Below, piece by piece: positions 47,121 to 57,051 of a DNA stretch of 63,840 nt (the first letter of the stretch is position 1; each line of letters starts with the position of its first letter). The stretch is from Acetobacter persici JCM 25330 (GTDB lineage: Bacteria; Pseudomonadota; Alphaproteobacteria; Acetobacterales; Acetobacteraceae): positions 1 through 63,840 of the forward strand of contig NZ_BAJW01000012.1 in assembly GCF_000613905.1 (NCBI RefSeq), in the 5' to 3' direction. The notes under the pieces were generated by a model. That model ran no database searches. It worked only from the letters and a program-made list of their open reading frames with translations, and had not been told where the DNA came from. The position numbers were made by a program, and so were the translations under genes.

Positions 47121-48362
47121 TTACAGCATATCTTTTTCTTTAAGCGGGGAAGCCAGACGGGTGGCGACCGCCAGCAGAACCGCGGTGATGGGCGAGGCAA
47201 AAATAAAGCCCCACATGCCCAGAAACGCGCCGAAAATGGTCTGTGAGAGAATGGTGAGGGCTGGCGGCATACTGACGGCGCGCTTCTGGATGAAGGGCGA
47301 CATGATATAGCCTTCAAACGCCTGAATGACGCTATACAGGCCCAGCACCATAAGAGCCTCCTGCGTGCCGACGGACAGGCCGATCAGCAAGGCCGGAATC
47401 GCCCCCACAAAAGCCCCCAGATACGGGATGAAATTGGCGGTGCCCGCCACCAGCCCGAGCGGGAGCGCCAGCGGCATGCCGATGGCCCACAGGCCGAGCC
47501 ATGTCAGCACACCGACCACCGTCATATCCAGCATCTGCCCCGCCACCCATGCGGAGAGCGTGTGCGCGATGGTTTGCAAGAGAGAGCGGACCAGAGTCCG
47601 GTGCCGCTCCGGCGTGAGCCTGAGAATCCCGTTGGCATACAGGCGGGGTGAGAGGGCGAAATAGATCCCGGCGATGACAATAACGATCAGGGTGCCGACG
47701 GAGCCGAAGGTGGACGTCAGCACGTTGGTCATGGACCCGGCAAAATCCAGCCCCGGCGCGCGGCTGCCTGCCCCGCTCTGGTTCCCGCCGAGCGATTGCG
47801 GCACGTGATCCAGAATCAGGCGGCCGAAGTCTCCGCTGTTCAGCCGGTCATGCAGGGCGCTGATCTGTGAGACCAGAGCCGTGCGCAGATGCGCGGCCTG
47901 CACCACAATTTCCGGCCCGAAGACATGCACCAGTGCCGTAGCGGCCGCCCCCAGAGCCAGCACCAGCAGCATGACAGACAGCCATTCCGGCAGGCGCAGC
48001 AGATGCGTGATCCAGCGGGCGGCCCCGTGCAGCACCACCGCCACAAGTGCGGACGCACACACAACCATCAGCACCGGGCCGCCGGTGCTGATAACGACGG
48101 CGAGCACCGCCAGCACCACCACGACCATGATCAGCCGGTAAAACCGCGCCAGCGTGTGGTCCAGCGCGAGAATGGCGGCCAGAGCCTGTGTGTCCGGCGT
48201 ATGGAGATGCGCCTCTGCCGGGGCGGCCGGATGGGGAGAGGACGGACCGGGAAAGGGCTGCGCAGCGCCATGCAGACCTGTGCGGTCTGCCTCGGCTTCC
48301 GGCTTGGCGGCGTGGGAAAGACCGCCGGGCGTATCCTGATGGTCTGGGGTGGGCGGCACCAT
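47121..48362 (-). CDS. AI-2E family transporter
   Basis: 413 residues from ATG 48362 (AGGAG upstream). Long N-terminal Pro/His/Ala-rich linker, then eight hydrophobic helices with G-x-x-x-F-I-P-Y-L-G-A and Q-x-F-E-G-Y-I-M-S-P-F-I motifs near the end. Members export small molecules or have been assigned roles in quorum or salt tolerance; substrate not known. Confidence 0.88.
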   Translation of the reverse strand: MVPPTPDHQDTPGGLSHAAKPEAEADRTGLHGAAQPFPGPSSPHPAAPAEAHLHTPDTQALAAILALDHTLARFYRLIMVVVVLAVLAVVISTGGPVLMVVCASALVAVVLHGAARWITHLLRLPEWLSVMLLVLALGAAATALVHVFGPEIVVQAAHLRTALVSQISALHDRLNSGDFGRLILDHVPQSLGGNQSGAGSRAPGLDFAGSMTNVLTSTFGSVGTLIVIVIAGIYFALSPRLYANGILRLTPERHRTLVRSLLQTIAHTLSAWVAGQMLDMTVVGVLTWLGLWAIGMPLALPLGLVAGTANFIPYLGAFVGAIPALLIGLSVGTQEALMVLGLYSVIQAFEGYIMSPFIQKRAVSMPPALTILSQTIFGAFLGMWGFIFASPITAVLLAVATRLASPLKEKDML

Positions 48363-48625
48363 GGTTTTCTGTCTCTCCTGCTGCCCTGTTGCCGGATTAC
48401 GGTGCAGCGTTGCGTAATCCTGCGCCGCTTTATGCAGGTGCGCCAGCGGCCTGAGTGTCACACATAGGAGAAGAGGTGAGGACAGGCTTTATCAGCATGG
48501 CAGATTTGGGCATGGTGGCAGGCAGGACCGGGCTGGTCTTGTCTTTCCTGCTAAAAAAAGCGAGACAACGCCTTTCCGCCACACACCTGACACGCTTTTT
48601 TCCGCTCTTTGAGGCCCGTTGCTTT

Positions 48626-49315
48626 ATGACGAAACCTGACGCAGCCAGTCATCTGGACATGGCGCACCCCTGCCTTGAGGGGAAGAAGCGTCGGTGCGGG
48701 CGGCCGACCCCATATGGCACGGAACAGCTTGACCAGCACTTGCTGGAGGTGGCGGCCAGCCTGTTTGTGGAGCATGGCTATGCCGGGACATCGGTAGACC
48801 AGATTGCGCGCAAGGCCTCGGCCAGCAAGCAGACGCTCTACCGGCGCTACCCCTCCAAGGAAGAGCTGTTCAAGGCGGTGATTACCAACGTCACGGCCTG
48901 CCTGCTGCGCACCATGGCGGAAACACCGCTGAAAGACCCGCTGCTGGAACTGAAGACGATCAGCCGCCTGATGCTCGACTTTGTGCTGCGGCCGGACGCG
49001 CTGGGGACGTATCGGATTCTGATTTCTGATGCATACCGTTACCCAAACCTGATTGAGCATGCTGTTGAGAACATCAACAAGCCGTTCCATGCCAACTTCC
49101 TGCGCCTTCTGAAGGCAGCGGAAGCAGCCGGACAGATTGGAGCCGGGCATGCGGATTCCACCACGACGCATCTCTGGGCCGGGATGCTGACCGGCTGGCC
49201 CATGAAGCAGGGGCTGCTCGGCCTGAACCCGCTGGAAGATGACGCTGCGCGCGATGCGTTTTTTGAGCAGGCATGGGCGTTGTTTGTACGCGGGGTTGGC
49301 GCCAAGACAACCTGA
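48626..49315 (+). CDS. TetR family regulator
   Basis: 229 residues, ATG 48626. HTH at about residues 40-70 (EVAASLFVEHGYAGTSVDQIARKASASKQTLYRRYPSK). The ligand domain follows with a C-terminal part typical of TetR_C. It is divergent to the AI-2E-like gene and may regulate it. Confidence 0.85.
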   Translation: MTKPDAASHLDMAHPCLEGKKRRCGRPTPYGTEQLDQHLLEVAASLFVEHGYAGTSVDQIARKASASKQTLYRRYPSKEELFKAVITNVTACLLRTMAETPLKDPLLELKTISRLMLDFVLRPDALGTYRILISDAYRYPNLIEHAVENINKPFHANFLRLLKAAEAAGQIGAGHADSTTTHLWAGMLTGWPMKQGLLGLNPLEDDAARDAFFEQAWALFVRGVGAKTT

Positions 49316-49379
49316 GCGACAGGATGTGGCGCAGATGTGTGGCGCAGTCTGGCAGATATGGAGAGCAGTCTGGCCGGAC

Positions 49380-49772
49380 TTACCGGACAGTCTGCCCGAA
49401 ATACTGCTCCAGAAGCGCCACGTTGCGCAGGTTGGCCTTGAAGGCGGCGTCAAACAGATCCCCTGCCACCGGCACCGTATCCACAACAGTTTCCAGAAGC
49501 ATGTTGCCGACCATGCGGGCCAGAAGAGCGGTGGGGACGCGCAGTCTCCACGCCTCCCACACGATATAAAGGGAAACGAGGCCCATCACCGCGCTGCCAC
49601 CAACCGGGAGCAGCCCGACGAGTGCGTCCACCCCCACGCGGAAGCGCGTGCCGGGCAGCCGGAATGCGGCATCCAGTATCCATGCGAGACGCCGGACACG
49701 GCGCAGGCGGTGCGCAATGTCCTCAGCGGTATGGAACGCGCCGTTTCCGGCCATGGTATGAGCGTATGTCAT
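49380..49772 (-). CDS. DUF4112 family protein
   Basis: 130 residues from ATG 49772. G-x-R-F-R-V-G-V-D-A-L-V-G-L-L-P-V-G-G then a helix with VPVAGDLFDAAFKAN is the DUF4112 pattern. Two membrane-like helices. Function unknown. Confidence 0.8.
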   Translation of the reverse strand: MTYAHTMAGNGAFHTAEDIAHRLRRVRRLAWILDAAFRLPGTRFRVGVDALVGLLPVGGSAVMGLVSLYIVWEAWRLRVPTALLARMVGNMLLETVVDTVPVAGDLFDAAFKANLRNVALLEQYFGQTVR

Positions 49773-49804
49773 GATTTGGGAAGTGGGATGGGCGACGTGC
49801 CGTT

Positions 49805-50188
49805 TCAAGAGGGTTCAAACGCCAGCGCCAGCCCGTTCATGCAATAGCGCAGGCCGGTCGGCAGCGGGCCGTCCGGAAAGACGTGGCCCAGATGCCCCTT
49901 GCAGGACGCGCAATGCACTTCCGTACGCACCATGCCGTGCCGGGTGTCCTGCGTGGTTTCCACCGCACCGGGCCGGGCATCGTAAAACGAGGGCCAGCCG
50001 CTGCCGCTTTCATATTTGGTCTCTGAATCAAACAGGGTCTGGCCGCAGCCCGCGCAATGATAAAGGCCGGGACGCTTTTCATGGTTAAGCGGGCTGGAGC
50101 CGGGATATTCCGTGCCGTGGCCTTTCAGAATATGCTCCTGCTCGGGCGTGAGCGGGCCGCAACCGGTCGGGGAACAGGACTGGGTCAT
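49805..50188 (-). CDS. msrB: Peptide methionine (R)-S-oxide reductase MsrB
   Basis: 127 residues. Zinc ligands CAGCG and [12 protein letters not shown], the G-S-G-W-P-S-F-Y motif, and catalytic Cys in LRYCMNG (usually RYCIN). Repairs oxidised methionine. Gene is divergent to the photolyase gene. Confidence 0.93.
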   Translation of the reverse strand: MTQSCSPTGCGPLTPEQEHILKGHGTEYPGSSPLNHEKRPGLYHCAGCGQTLFDSETKYESGSGWPSFYDARPGAVETTQDTRHGMVRTEVHCASCKGHLGHVFPDGPLPTGLRYCMNGLALAFEPS

Positions 50189-50416
50189 GCGGGAATGTCC
50201 TTGTGGTTGTTGCGTGTTTCTTGTTGCTTATTGGGCCTGTGCCGGGGCACTGTCTGGCCTGTACCGCCTTTTTGGCAGGGCTTCCAGCAGGTTTTTTCTG
50301 CCGTGCGGTGGAGACATTTAACGGCGCAGGCCAGAAACGGTTGCATCAGGGCTGCCCCGCCTGCGCGGAGGCGGCAGGCCATTGCATAAGCGGGAGGATA
50401 CCGGCACTCTCCGGCC

Positions 50417-51879
50417 ATGACGGCCTCCACACCCCCCGCCCCTGTTCTTGTCCTGTTTCGGATGATTTTCGCCTGAGCGACAACCCGGCCCTGCATGCCG
50501 CCTGTGCCAGCGGGCAGCCTGTGCTGTGCGCTTTTGTGCAGGATGATGCCTGCATGCCTCAGGGGGTGATTGGCTGGTGGCTGGGGCAGGCCGCGGCGGC
50601 ACTGGCTGATGCCCTGAGCCAGCAGGGAGGCGCACTTGTGACGCCGCATGGGGAAACACTGCCGGTTGTGCTGGATCTGGCAAAAGCTGCCGGAGTTTCA
50701 GATGTTTTCTGGAACCGGCGTTATGACCCCGTGGGGAAAGAGCGTGATACCACCCTGAAAGCGGCTCTGACGGAGCGCGGCGTGACCGTCCATTCCCTTT
50801 CCGGCCGCCTGCTGCATGAACCCTGGACCGTGCGGACCGGGGCCGGGCAGCCCTACCGGATTTTTACGGCATGGTGGCGGGCTGCGCGGGAGCTGGGTGA
50901 ACCCGGACGCCCCCTGCCCGCCCCGCAGGAGATCCGGTTTGATCCTGTGCCGCGCGGGTTTAAAAAAGACCTTGCCCCGGGTGCGTTGCTGACCCCTGCC
51001 CTCCCCGATGATGCCACACAGGCCGCGCAGTACTGGCCCTGTAGTGAAGAGCAGGCGCGCACCATTCTGGAAGATTTTCTGGACGACACGCTGGCGCATT
51101 ACGATACGGACCGGGACCGGCCAGACCGGGAGGGAACTTCCGGCCTTTCCCCTTATTTGCGCGCCGGGCTGATTTCCGCACGGCAGATCTGGCAGGCCGC
51201 GCGGCAGGCGGAAGCCCGCAGCGGTGACCACCTGAATACAGAAAAATTCCTGTCTGAGCTGGGCTGGCGGGATTTTGGCTGGATGCAGCTTTTTTATGAA
51301 CCCGATATGCCCACCCGTAACCTGCGCTCTGAATTCGACCAGATGCCCTGGGAGAATGACCCTGAAGCCTTTACCGCATGGACGGAAGGGCGCACGGGCT
51401 ATCCGCTGGTAGATGCCGGGATGCGGGAGTTGCGGGCCACCGGCACCATGCATAACCGGGTGCGGATGGTTGTGGCGTCCTTTCTGACCAAACATCTGCT
51501 GACAGACTGGCGCAAGGGCGAACGCTGGTTTTATGAGCGGCTGGTGGACGCAGACCCGGCGCTGAACGCCATGAACTGGCAATGGTGTGCCGGGACAGGG
51601 ATTGATGCCTCCCCCTGGTTCCGTATTTTTAACCCGGTGGGGCAGTCTGAAAAATTTGATCCTTCAGGCGCCTATATCCGCACATGGGTGCCGGAACTGG
51701 CGGACCTGCCGGACAAGCTGATCCATACCCCGTGGAAAGTGGATGCGGCCCTGAGCCGCTCCCTGCGCTTTGTGCCCGGCAAGACCTACCCGCACCCGAT
51801 TGTGGACCTGAAGCAGGCGCGGGCTATTGCGCTGGAGCGTTACAGAACGCTGAAAAAAGACGACCAGACCCAGAACTGA
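50417..51879 (+). CDS. phrB: Deoxyribodipyrimidine photolyase (frame broken near 50460)
   Basis: Start ATG 50417 (MTASTPPAPVLVLFR). One missing G at the GG 50460-50461 gives FRDDFRLSDNPALHAAC, the photolyase start. FAD-site motifs: TSGLSPYLRAGLISAR, LGWRDFGWMQLFYEP, TGYPLVDAGMRELRATG, and NWQWCAGTGIDASPWFRIFNP. About 487 residues repaired. Light-driven repair of cyclobutane dimers. Confidence 0.92.
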
Positions 51880-52696
51880 CCAAAACGCCCGGTGCCAGAA
51901 ACACGGCGCCGGACCCCGGAGCCAGAGTCAGGGCCAATAAGATCAGATCAGCGGAGCGGGTGGCGTGCAGGATAGCGATATCCGTTGTGGCAGCACCCAG
52001 CTTGTAACGGGCTACACGCAGGCAGAGCCGGACAACGGATTCCGGCAGTTTGAGTTTTTTGGAAATTTCCGCCCCCAGCAGCCCGTCTGCCGCCAGTTTC
52101 AGGCATGATTTTTCTTCATCAGACAGATCGACCTGACTGGAGGACTGGTGGGCGGTAATCCGCAAATAGGCCTCATGCACATGGTTGCCCAGCATCTGAT
52201 AATCGCGCACCGCACTGATGCGGGCGATGCCGTCAAACTTTGTGGGGTCAAGGCTGGTAATGACGAACAGACCGTGTGAGCCGTCCACCCCGGCGAGAGG
52301 CAGGGTCAGTGCGGAATGGCCGAGGGTAAAGTCCTGCGCTTCCTGCAAAATGGTATCGGCCAGCGTGCCTTTTTCCACCTCCAGATCCCGCCATTCAAAC
52401 GGCAGGCCGCTTTCCATGCTCCGCTTTAAAACCGGGTCCGCATGCAGATAGCCATGCGTGTAGTACCGTTCCTGCCAGGCGCGCGGGTATGTTGTGCTGA
52501 GAAAATTATGCGGGTCCAGAGGCTGTTCACCCGAACCGGCGAAATAATAGACAACATGAAACATATTGCATTTTTCTGGAATAGTCCGGACAACATCTGA
52601 CAGTTCTTCCAGAGAATGGGCTGTAATGATGGCAGAGACAAGCTCCTGCAGGGCGGTGGGAAGAATAAGGGTGGGCGGGTTATATTGAAATGGCAT
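51824..52696 (-). CDS. ginR: LuxR-type quorum-sensing regulator (GinR-like)
   Basis: 290 residues. AHL-binding half: W-x-x-R-Y-Y-T-H-G-Y-L-H-A-D-P, and F-E-W-R-D. HTH at about residues 200-240 (LSDEEKSCLKLAADGLLGAEIS). The C-terminal 30 residues (LILLALTLAPG...) are unlike the usual end and the frame overlaps the photolyase 3' end by 56 bp, so the true stop may be a few codons after DIAILHA. Paired with the synthase upstream. Confidence 0.85.
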   Translation of the reverse strand: MPFQYNPPTLILPTALQELVSAIITAHSLEELSDVVRTIPEKCNMFHVVYYFAGSGEQPLDPHNFLSTTYPRAWQERYYTHGYLHADPVLKRSMESGLPFEWRDLEVEKGTLADTILQEAQDFTLGHSALTLPLAGVDGSHGLFVITSLDPTKFDGIARISAVRDYQMLGNHVHEAYLRITAHQSSSQVDLSDEEKSCLKLAADGLLGAEISKKLKLPESVVRLCLRVARYKLGAATTDIAILHATRSADLILLALTLAPGSGAVFLAPGVLVSSGSGRLFSAFCNAPAQ

Positions 52697-52781
52697 GACC
52701 CTGACTCTAACATACTTTGGGCCGAGCCGGGCGTGCTGTGACTGAGTTCACACCCTGGACCCTGAAAAAACGATGATGTGG

Positions 52782-53366
52782 TTAAAATGGCCTTTGCTGT
52801 ACTTCCGTCACATGCCGCAAGGTTAGCAGGGTAATATCCAGAACGCCCACACAAAATTCCTGCCCGCTGATTTCTCCTGAACACAGGGCATAGGGCACCG
52901 CCCCAAGCCGCCGGTAAAGCCGCATTCTGGCGCGGGGATAGGTGCCGATAATCTGCCGGATATCATTCGCGAGACTGTATTCACACACCGTTTTCAACAC
53001 ATCCAGCAGCAGATTGCGCCCTGCGTGCGAGGACGTATCCGCCGAGGTACAGAACCATGAGAGTTCCCACACATCGGGGCTGATAATATCCGGACATCCC
53101 TTGAAGAAGGGCGCGAAATCCTGCCGCAGCATGGTCGGCCCCGTTGTGGGCAGAATACGGACGGAGGCTACGGCATCCCCTCCGTCTTCCACCGCGACGA
53201 TATAGAGGGGGTTACACTCCAGATCATACCGGTCCTCTTCCGGGCTTTTATGAAAAAAATCGTTCCATTCTGAGTTTTTTTCAAAAAACACATGGCGTGA
53301 GTGCAACATTTTCTCATAAATTGTTGGAAAACGGTCCCGTTCATTATAGGAAAAATGGTAAATCAT
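52782..53366 (-). CDS. ginI: N-acyl-homoserine lactone synthase-like protein (GinI-like)
   Basis: 194 residues. LuxI-family residues R24, F28, W34, D45, D48, the first R of VRIL (70) and E101 are present. The conserved Arg at 104 is Trp here (WELSWFC; codon TGG versus CGG). The gene lies 86 bp before the LuxR-type gene in the same direction. It makes or once made the AHL signal. Confidence 0.82.
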   Translation of the reverse strand: MIYHFSYNERDRFPTIYEKMLHSRHVFFEKNSEWNDFFHKSPEEDRYDLECNPLYIVAVEDGGDAVASVRILPTTGPTMLRQDFAPFFKGCPDIISPDVWELSWFCTSADTSSHAGRNLLLDVLKTVCEYSLANDIRQIIGTYPRARMRLYRRLGAVPYALCSGEISGQEFCVGVLDITLLTLRHVTEVQQRPF

Positions 53367-53526
53367 GTGACAGGCCTGCTCTTAATCTCATAGCATCTGA
53401 TATTTAATGATGTTCTCCAGATTATTTTGACGGCTTTAAGCACCTTAGTGAGTGTGCTGACGTTCAGACCGACAAAACCACCCCATAAACTTTGGAAGAA
53501 ATCAAAAATATTATTTTGGAGATGAT

Positions 53527-53540
53527 CGTCTTATAAGACG
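53527..53540. promoter_or_regulatory. 14-bp palindrome upstream of the luxI gene
   Basis: CGTCTTATAAGACG, perfectly symmetrical, 160 bp before the synthase start; followed by TCTTTTTT on the plus strand. Could be a LuxR-type or other regulator site or a terminator. Confidence 0.35.
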
Positions 53541-53579
53541 TCTTTTTTGTGCTAAAATGAAAGCAGAATTGTGCTGAAT

Positions 53580-53617
53580 ACGGAGGGAGGGCACTAAAAA
53601 ACGCGCCCGTCCTCCGT
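53580..53617 (-). terminator. Hairpin after gabD
   Basis: ACGGAGG and CCTCCGT flank an interior GGGC/GCCC helix in the 60 bp after the gabD stop. There is no clear U-run on the minus strand, so the call is weak. Confidence 0.4.
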
Positions 53618-53642
53618 TTTATACATTAAGACTTTTATCTGT

Positions 53643-55097
53643 TCAAAAGGCAGCTTTTTCATGTTCCGCTGAAACAAATTTGGTCAGCGTATGCGCCCGC
53701 ACCGCTTCCGGGCCGCCTTCTGTGCCATAACCGGAATCCTTGATGCCGCCAAAGGGCACTTCCGGCACGCCAAGACCATGGTGATTGATAGCAATCATCC
53801 CGGCTTCCACCTGTTCTCCCAGCAGACGCTCCGTGCGCTCATTGCGGGTGTAGGCGTAGGCAGCCAGACCATACGGCAGGCGGTTGGCTTCCTGCACGGC
53901 GTCCGTCAGGGAGGTGAATTCTGACACAATAGCAATCGGGCCAAACGGTTCTTCCTGCATCATCCGCATGGCCAGAGTGGGGTTCAGCACAAGGGTCGGG
54001 GCAAAAAAGCAGCCTTCATTGGGCAGCGGCACGTCGGCCTGCCAGATGGTTGCCCCTTTTTCCCGCGCATCGGCCACCAGGTCATTCAGGGCTTTCAGGC
54101 GGCGTTCATTGACGACCGGGCCCATTGTCACGCCTTCATCCAGACCGGAACCGATCTTCAGCGCGCTCATCTGCGCCTTGAACTTATCGACAAAACTGGA
54201 CGCAATGCTCTTGTGCAGCAGGAAGCGCGTGGGGGCGATGCACACCTGCCCGGCATTGCGGAACTTGGCGGCGCACAGACGCTGGGCGGCGGCGTCCAGA
54301 TCCGCGTCCTCACAGACGATCACGGGGGCATGGCCGCCGAGCTCCATTGTCACGGGCTTCATCTGTGCGCCGGCGAGTGCGGCCAGATGTTTGCCGACCG
54401 GTGTGGAGCCGGTGAAGGAGATTTTGCGTACAACGGGGTGAGCAATCAGATATTCGGAAATTTCAGCCGGGTCCCCGTAGACCAGCGAGACAGCTCCCGC
54501 CGGAACTCCGGCATCACAGAAGGCCCGCAGCAGTTCCGCAGGGGATGCGGGGGTATCTTCCGGGGCTTTGACAATCACGGCGCAGCCAGCCGCCAGCGCG
54601 GCACCCAGTTTGCGGGCAATCTGGTTGATGGGGAAGTTCCACGGGGTAAAGGCCGCAACCACGCCCACGGGGCGGTGCAGCACGCGCTGCTCAACATTCG
54701 GCACACGCGGCGGGATCAGCGTATCATTCAGGCGGCGGCCTTCCTCACCAAAATATTCAATGACGCCAGCGGCCCCGTTGATTTCGATAATGGCCTGCTC
54801 CAGCGGCTTGCCCTGCTCACGGCTCATGATGCGGCCGATGCTTTCCGCACGCTCACGCAGCAGATTGGCGGCCTTGCGCATGATAACGAAGCGGTCCCAC
54901 GCTGTGAGTGCCTTCCATGCCGCGAAGCCCTGAGCAGCACCATCCGCCACCCGTGCCAGATCCGCTTTGGAGGCATGGGCGATCTTGCCGATTTCTTCCC
55001 CCGTAGCCGGGTTGAAGACCGGCAGGGTGCGGCCATCTGCCGCGTCCTGCCATTGCCCGGCCACCAGAAGCTGCGTGCTGATAAAATCCTGTGACAT
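53643..55097 (-). CDS. gabD: Succinate-semialdehyde dehydrogenase (ALDH superfamily)
   Basis: 484 residues. Catalytic Cys in RNAGQVCIAPTR, Glu in MELGGHAPVIV, NAD(P) motif FTGSTPVGKHL and TPWNFPINQIARKL. Closest to NADP-type SSADH. Oxidises succinate semialdehyde or a related aldehyde. Substrate is inferred from the family. Confidence 0.85.
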   Translation of the reverse strand: MSQDFISTQLLVAGQWQDAADGRTLPVFNPATGEEIGKIAHASKADLARVADGAAQGFAAWKALTAWDRFVIMRKAANLLRERAESIGRIMSREQGKPLEQAIIEINGAAGVIEYFGEEGRRLNDTLIPPRVPNVEQRVLHRPVGVVAAFTPWNFPINQIARKLGAALAAGCAVIVKAPEDTPASPAELLRAFCDAGVPAGAVSLVYGDPAEISEYLIAHPVVRKISFTGSTPVGKHLAALAGAQMKPVTMELGGHAPVIVCEDADLDAAAQRLCAAKFRNAGQVCIAPTRFLLHKSIASSFVDKFKAQMSALKIGSGLDEGVTMGPVVNERRLKALNDLVADAREKGATIWQADVPLPNEGCFFAPTLVLNPTLAMRMMQEEPFGPIAIVSEFTSLTDAVQEANRLPYGLAAYAYTRNERTERLLGEQVEAGMIAINHHGLGVPEVPFGGIKDSGYGTEGGPEAVRAHTLTKFVSAEHEKAAF

Positions 55098-55377
55098 TGC
55101 GTATCTCCCCGACTGGAACGACAGACGTGCTGCTCTGACGTTATTTTATAGCTTCAAGAGGCTGTTTCAAAAGTCCGCCACGGAGGACTCGCAGAGAATT
55201 TTTGTACCGGACTCATGGCGTTGCAAGCCCGGTGCGCAGGCACCGGGACAAGACAAATCAACGCATTCAGACGTAAAAAGATCAGCCAGACCAACCTGAC
55301 AGATTTTTGAAGCAGCCCCTGAGGAGAGAGCATCATCAGCACGGAGATGCAAGGGGGCAGCGCCTGCTTTCCCTCCG
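55098..55377. other. Intergenic stretch, nothing assigned
   Basis: About 280 bp between gabD and the heptosyltransferase. No gene; a possible gabD promoter lies in the part near 55100-55150. Nothing else seen. Confidence 0.3.
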
Positions 55378-56706
55378 TCAGGCAGGCAGCTTTTTCAGCA
55401 CGTTGATGACATGCTCGCTGGTAATCAGGCGTGTACATTCAAACTGGCGTGGCGTGTTTTCATGCCGGGGGCACCACAGGAAATTATGGTGGTCAAACCG
55501 CTCACTGGAGTCATTCCAGCAGGAATTGCAGGTGTGCCAGTTGATGACGCGATAGGGCGTTTCAAACTCATTGGTCGGGTGCGTGAAGCCAGAGATCATC
55601 ACCACCTTTGTGCCTGCGGCCCAGGCCAACCAGGCAAGGCCGGAACTCAGGCCGATAAAGGCGTCCGCATGTTTGAGCCAGCGGGCGCGCTCTGCAAGGG
55701 GGCGGTTGCCGGTTTCATCTTCCGCGCCATGCGGAATATGATTCCAGACAAGGCCGGTGCCGTGCACGGTTTTCTGATCAATACAGATAACCCGGTAGCC
55801 TTTGCTCTTCAGGAACGCGATCACATCCTGCCAGCCAGTCGGGTTGTTCCAGTATTTGCACTGGGTGCTGGCCTGCACGGCAATACAGACATAGGGCTCG
55901 GGGATAGGGCGGCTCTCATCGGGCAGATGCAGGCGCGGGGCTTCCTCATGCGGGGAGACGCCCAGAATATAGCCTGCCGTGCGGTGCAGGCCGACAAACC
56001 GGAAATCCGTGGGCTGCTGGTTGCATTCTTTATCGTCAAAAAACAGACCGATGCAGTATGTGGCGTAGGATTTGCCCGTGATCCCGGCTTTCTCCGCGTC
56101 TTCCGACGTCATGAGCGTGAGGGTGGGGTACGCGTCTTTCAGCAGCGGCAGAATAACGCCGGACAGCAGGCAGGTCACTTTTGCGCCGTGTGCTTCCGCA
56201 AAGCGCGCCACATACGGGAACCATGCCAGCGTATCCCCCAGCGTGCCGACGGGAAGCTGGATGATGACGTCCTGCCCGCGGGCATCATACTCACAGGTAA
56301 AGGCCGGGCGTTCCACCCCGTCCGCGCCAATGTCCGTGACCTCAATCCCGAAGCGTACATAATAGCGTTTGCTGGACGTGATGGTGGCCCCGGCGGCTTC
56401 ATGCCGGAAGAGGATGTTCCCTGTATCCAGATCCCGCAGGATAACGCGCCATGTTCCGTCTTTCCGCTCGGGCACATGCACGCGCGCGCCAAGATTGAAG
56501 TCATACCGGATGCCGTGCGGCCCTTCCAGCACCGGGAGCGTGGGCGGCGGCAGATAGGCGGGTTTCTCCGGGGTTTTGGCCGCGGGCTGTGCGGCGGCAG
56601 CCTCCTGCGGCGGGGTGGCTGGCGCAGCCTGAACCTGAACTTGGGACTGACCGGCAACCAAGGGAGCCTCTGTGGCGGAAGAAACGAGAACGGCAGTTTC
56701 GGACAA
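55378..56706 (-). CDS. Autotransporter heptosyltransferase (TibC-like)
   Basis: 442 residues. N-terminal Ala/Pro/Gln-rich tail, then a beta domain and a GT-B type C-terminal domain with GYRVICIDQK, and a four-Cys site C-x-x-C, C, C (CNSCWND, FLWCP, FECTR) as in TibC-type enzymes. Transfers heptose from an ADP-sugar to Ser in autotransporters. No autotransporter gene is adjacent. Confidence 0.8.
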   Translation of the reverse strand: MSETAVLVSSATEAPLVAGQSQVQVQAAPATPPQEAAAAQPAAKTPEKPAYLPPPTLPVLEGPHGIRYDFNLGARVHVPERKDGTWRVILRDLDTGNILFRHEAAGATITSSKRYYVRFGIEVTDIGADGVERPAFTCEYDARGQDVIIQLPVGTLGDTLAWFPYVARFAEAHGAKVTCLLSGVILPLLKDAYPTLTLMTSEDAEKAGITGKSYATYCIGLFFDDKECNQQPTDFRFVGLHRTAGYILGVSPHEEAPRLHLPDESRPIPEPYVCIAVQASTQCKYWNNPTGWQDVIAFLKSKGYRVICIDQKTVHGTGLVWNHIPHGAEDETGNRPLAERARWLKHADAFIGLSSGLAWLAWAAGTKVVMISGFTHPTNEFETPYRVINWHTCNSCWNDSSERFDHHNFLWCPRHENTPRQFECTRLITSEHVINVLKKLPA

Positions 56707-56762
56707 AGACTGTTCCCCAGAGAAAGAGACAAAAATGAATAGAGACGGAAACTTCGTGACAA

Positions 56763-57051
56763 AAAATTTACGAATTAAACCCGTGCAGGAACACTTAAGA
56801 TTTGTCCATGCGTTTTATAGTTTCTGCGTTCTCTGAGCCTCAGAAGGACGATACGCTGGAAATGTTCTATATTTTTTAATATTTTCTCAAAAATTACTTC
56901 CGGACTGGGTCAGTGCCTCCGGATTTTCTCTGAAATGTCATAAATCATGCCGTACTGTTGCACGATATTCATAGAATAATCACAGTGTGGGTAAGACCAA
57001 TCGTGAGCAAGACCAATCTGTCGTGAAATTTTCACGTTTAAGGCCATTCTG
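56763..57051. other. Intergenic region upstream of glpQ
   Basis: About 290 bp. A tandem near-repeat AAGACCAATC at 56993-57002 and 57010-57019 and a possible but ill-placed Pho-like sequence near 57018. No gene. Confidence 0.3.

Noticed and set aside
50698..51582. Minus-strand frame opposite the photolyase
   Set aside because: Antisense shadow of the photolyase, whose motifs are clear.
57018..57035. Pho-box-like sequence before glpQ
   Set aside because: Only 17 bases from the start codon, so it does not leave room for a promoter; matches are partial.
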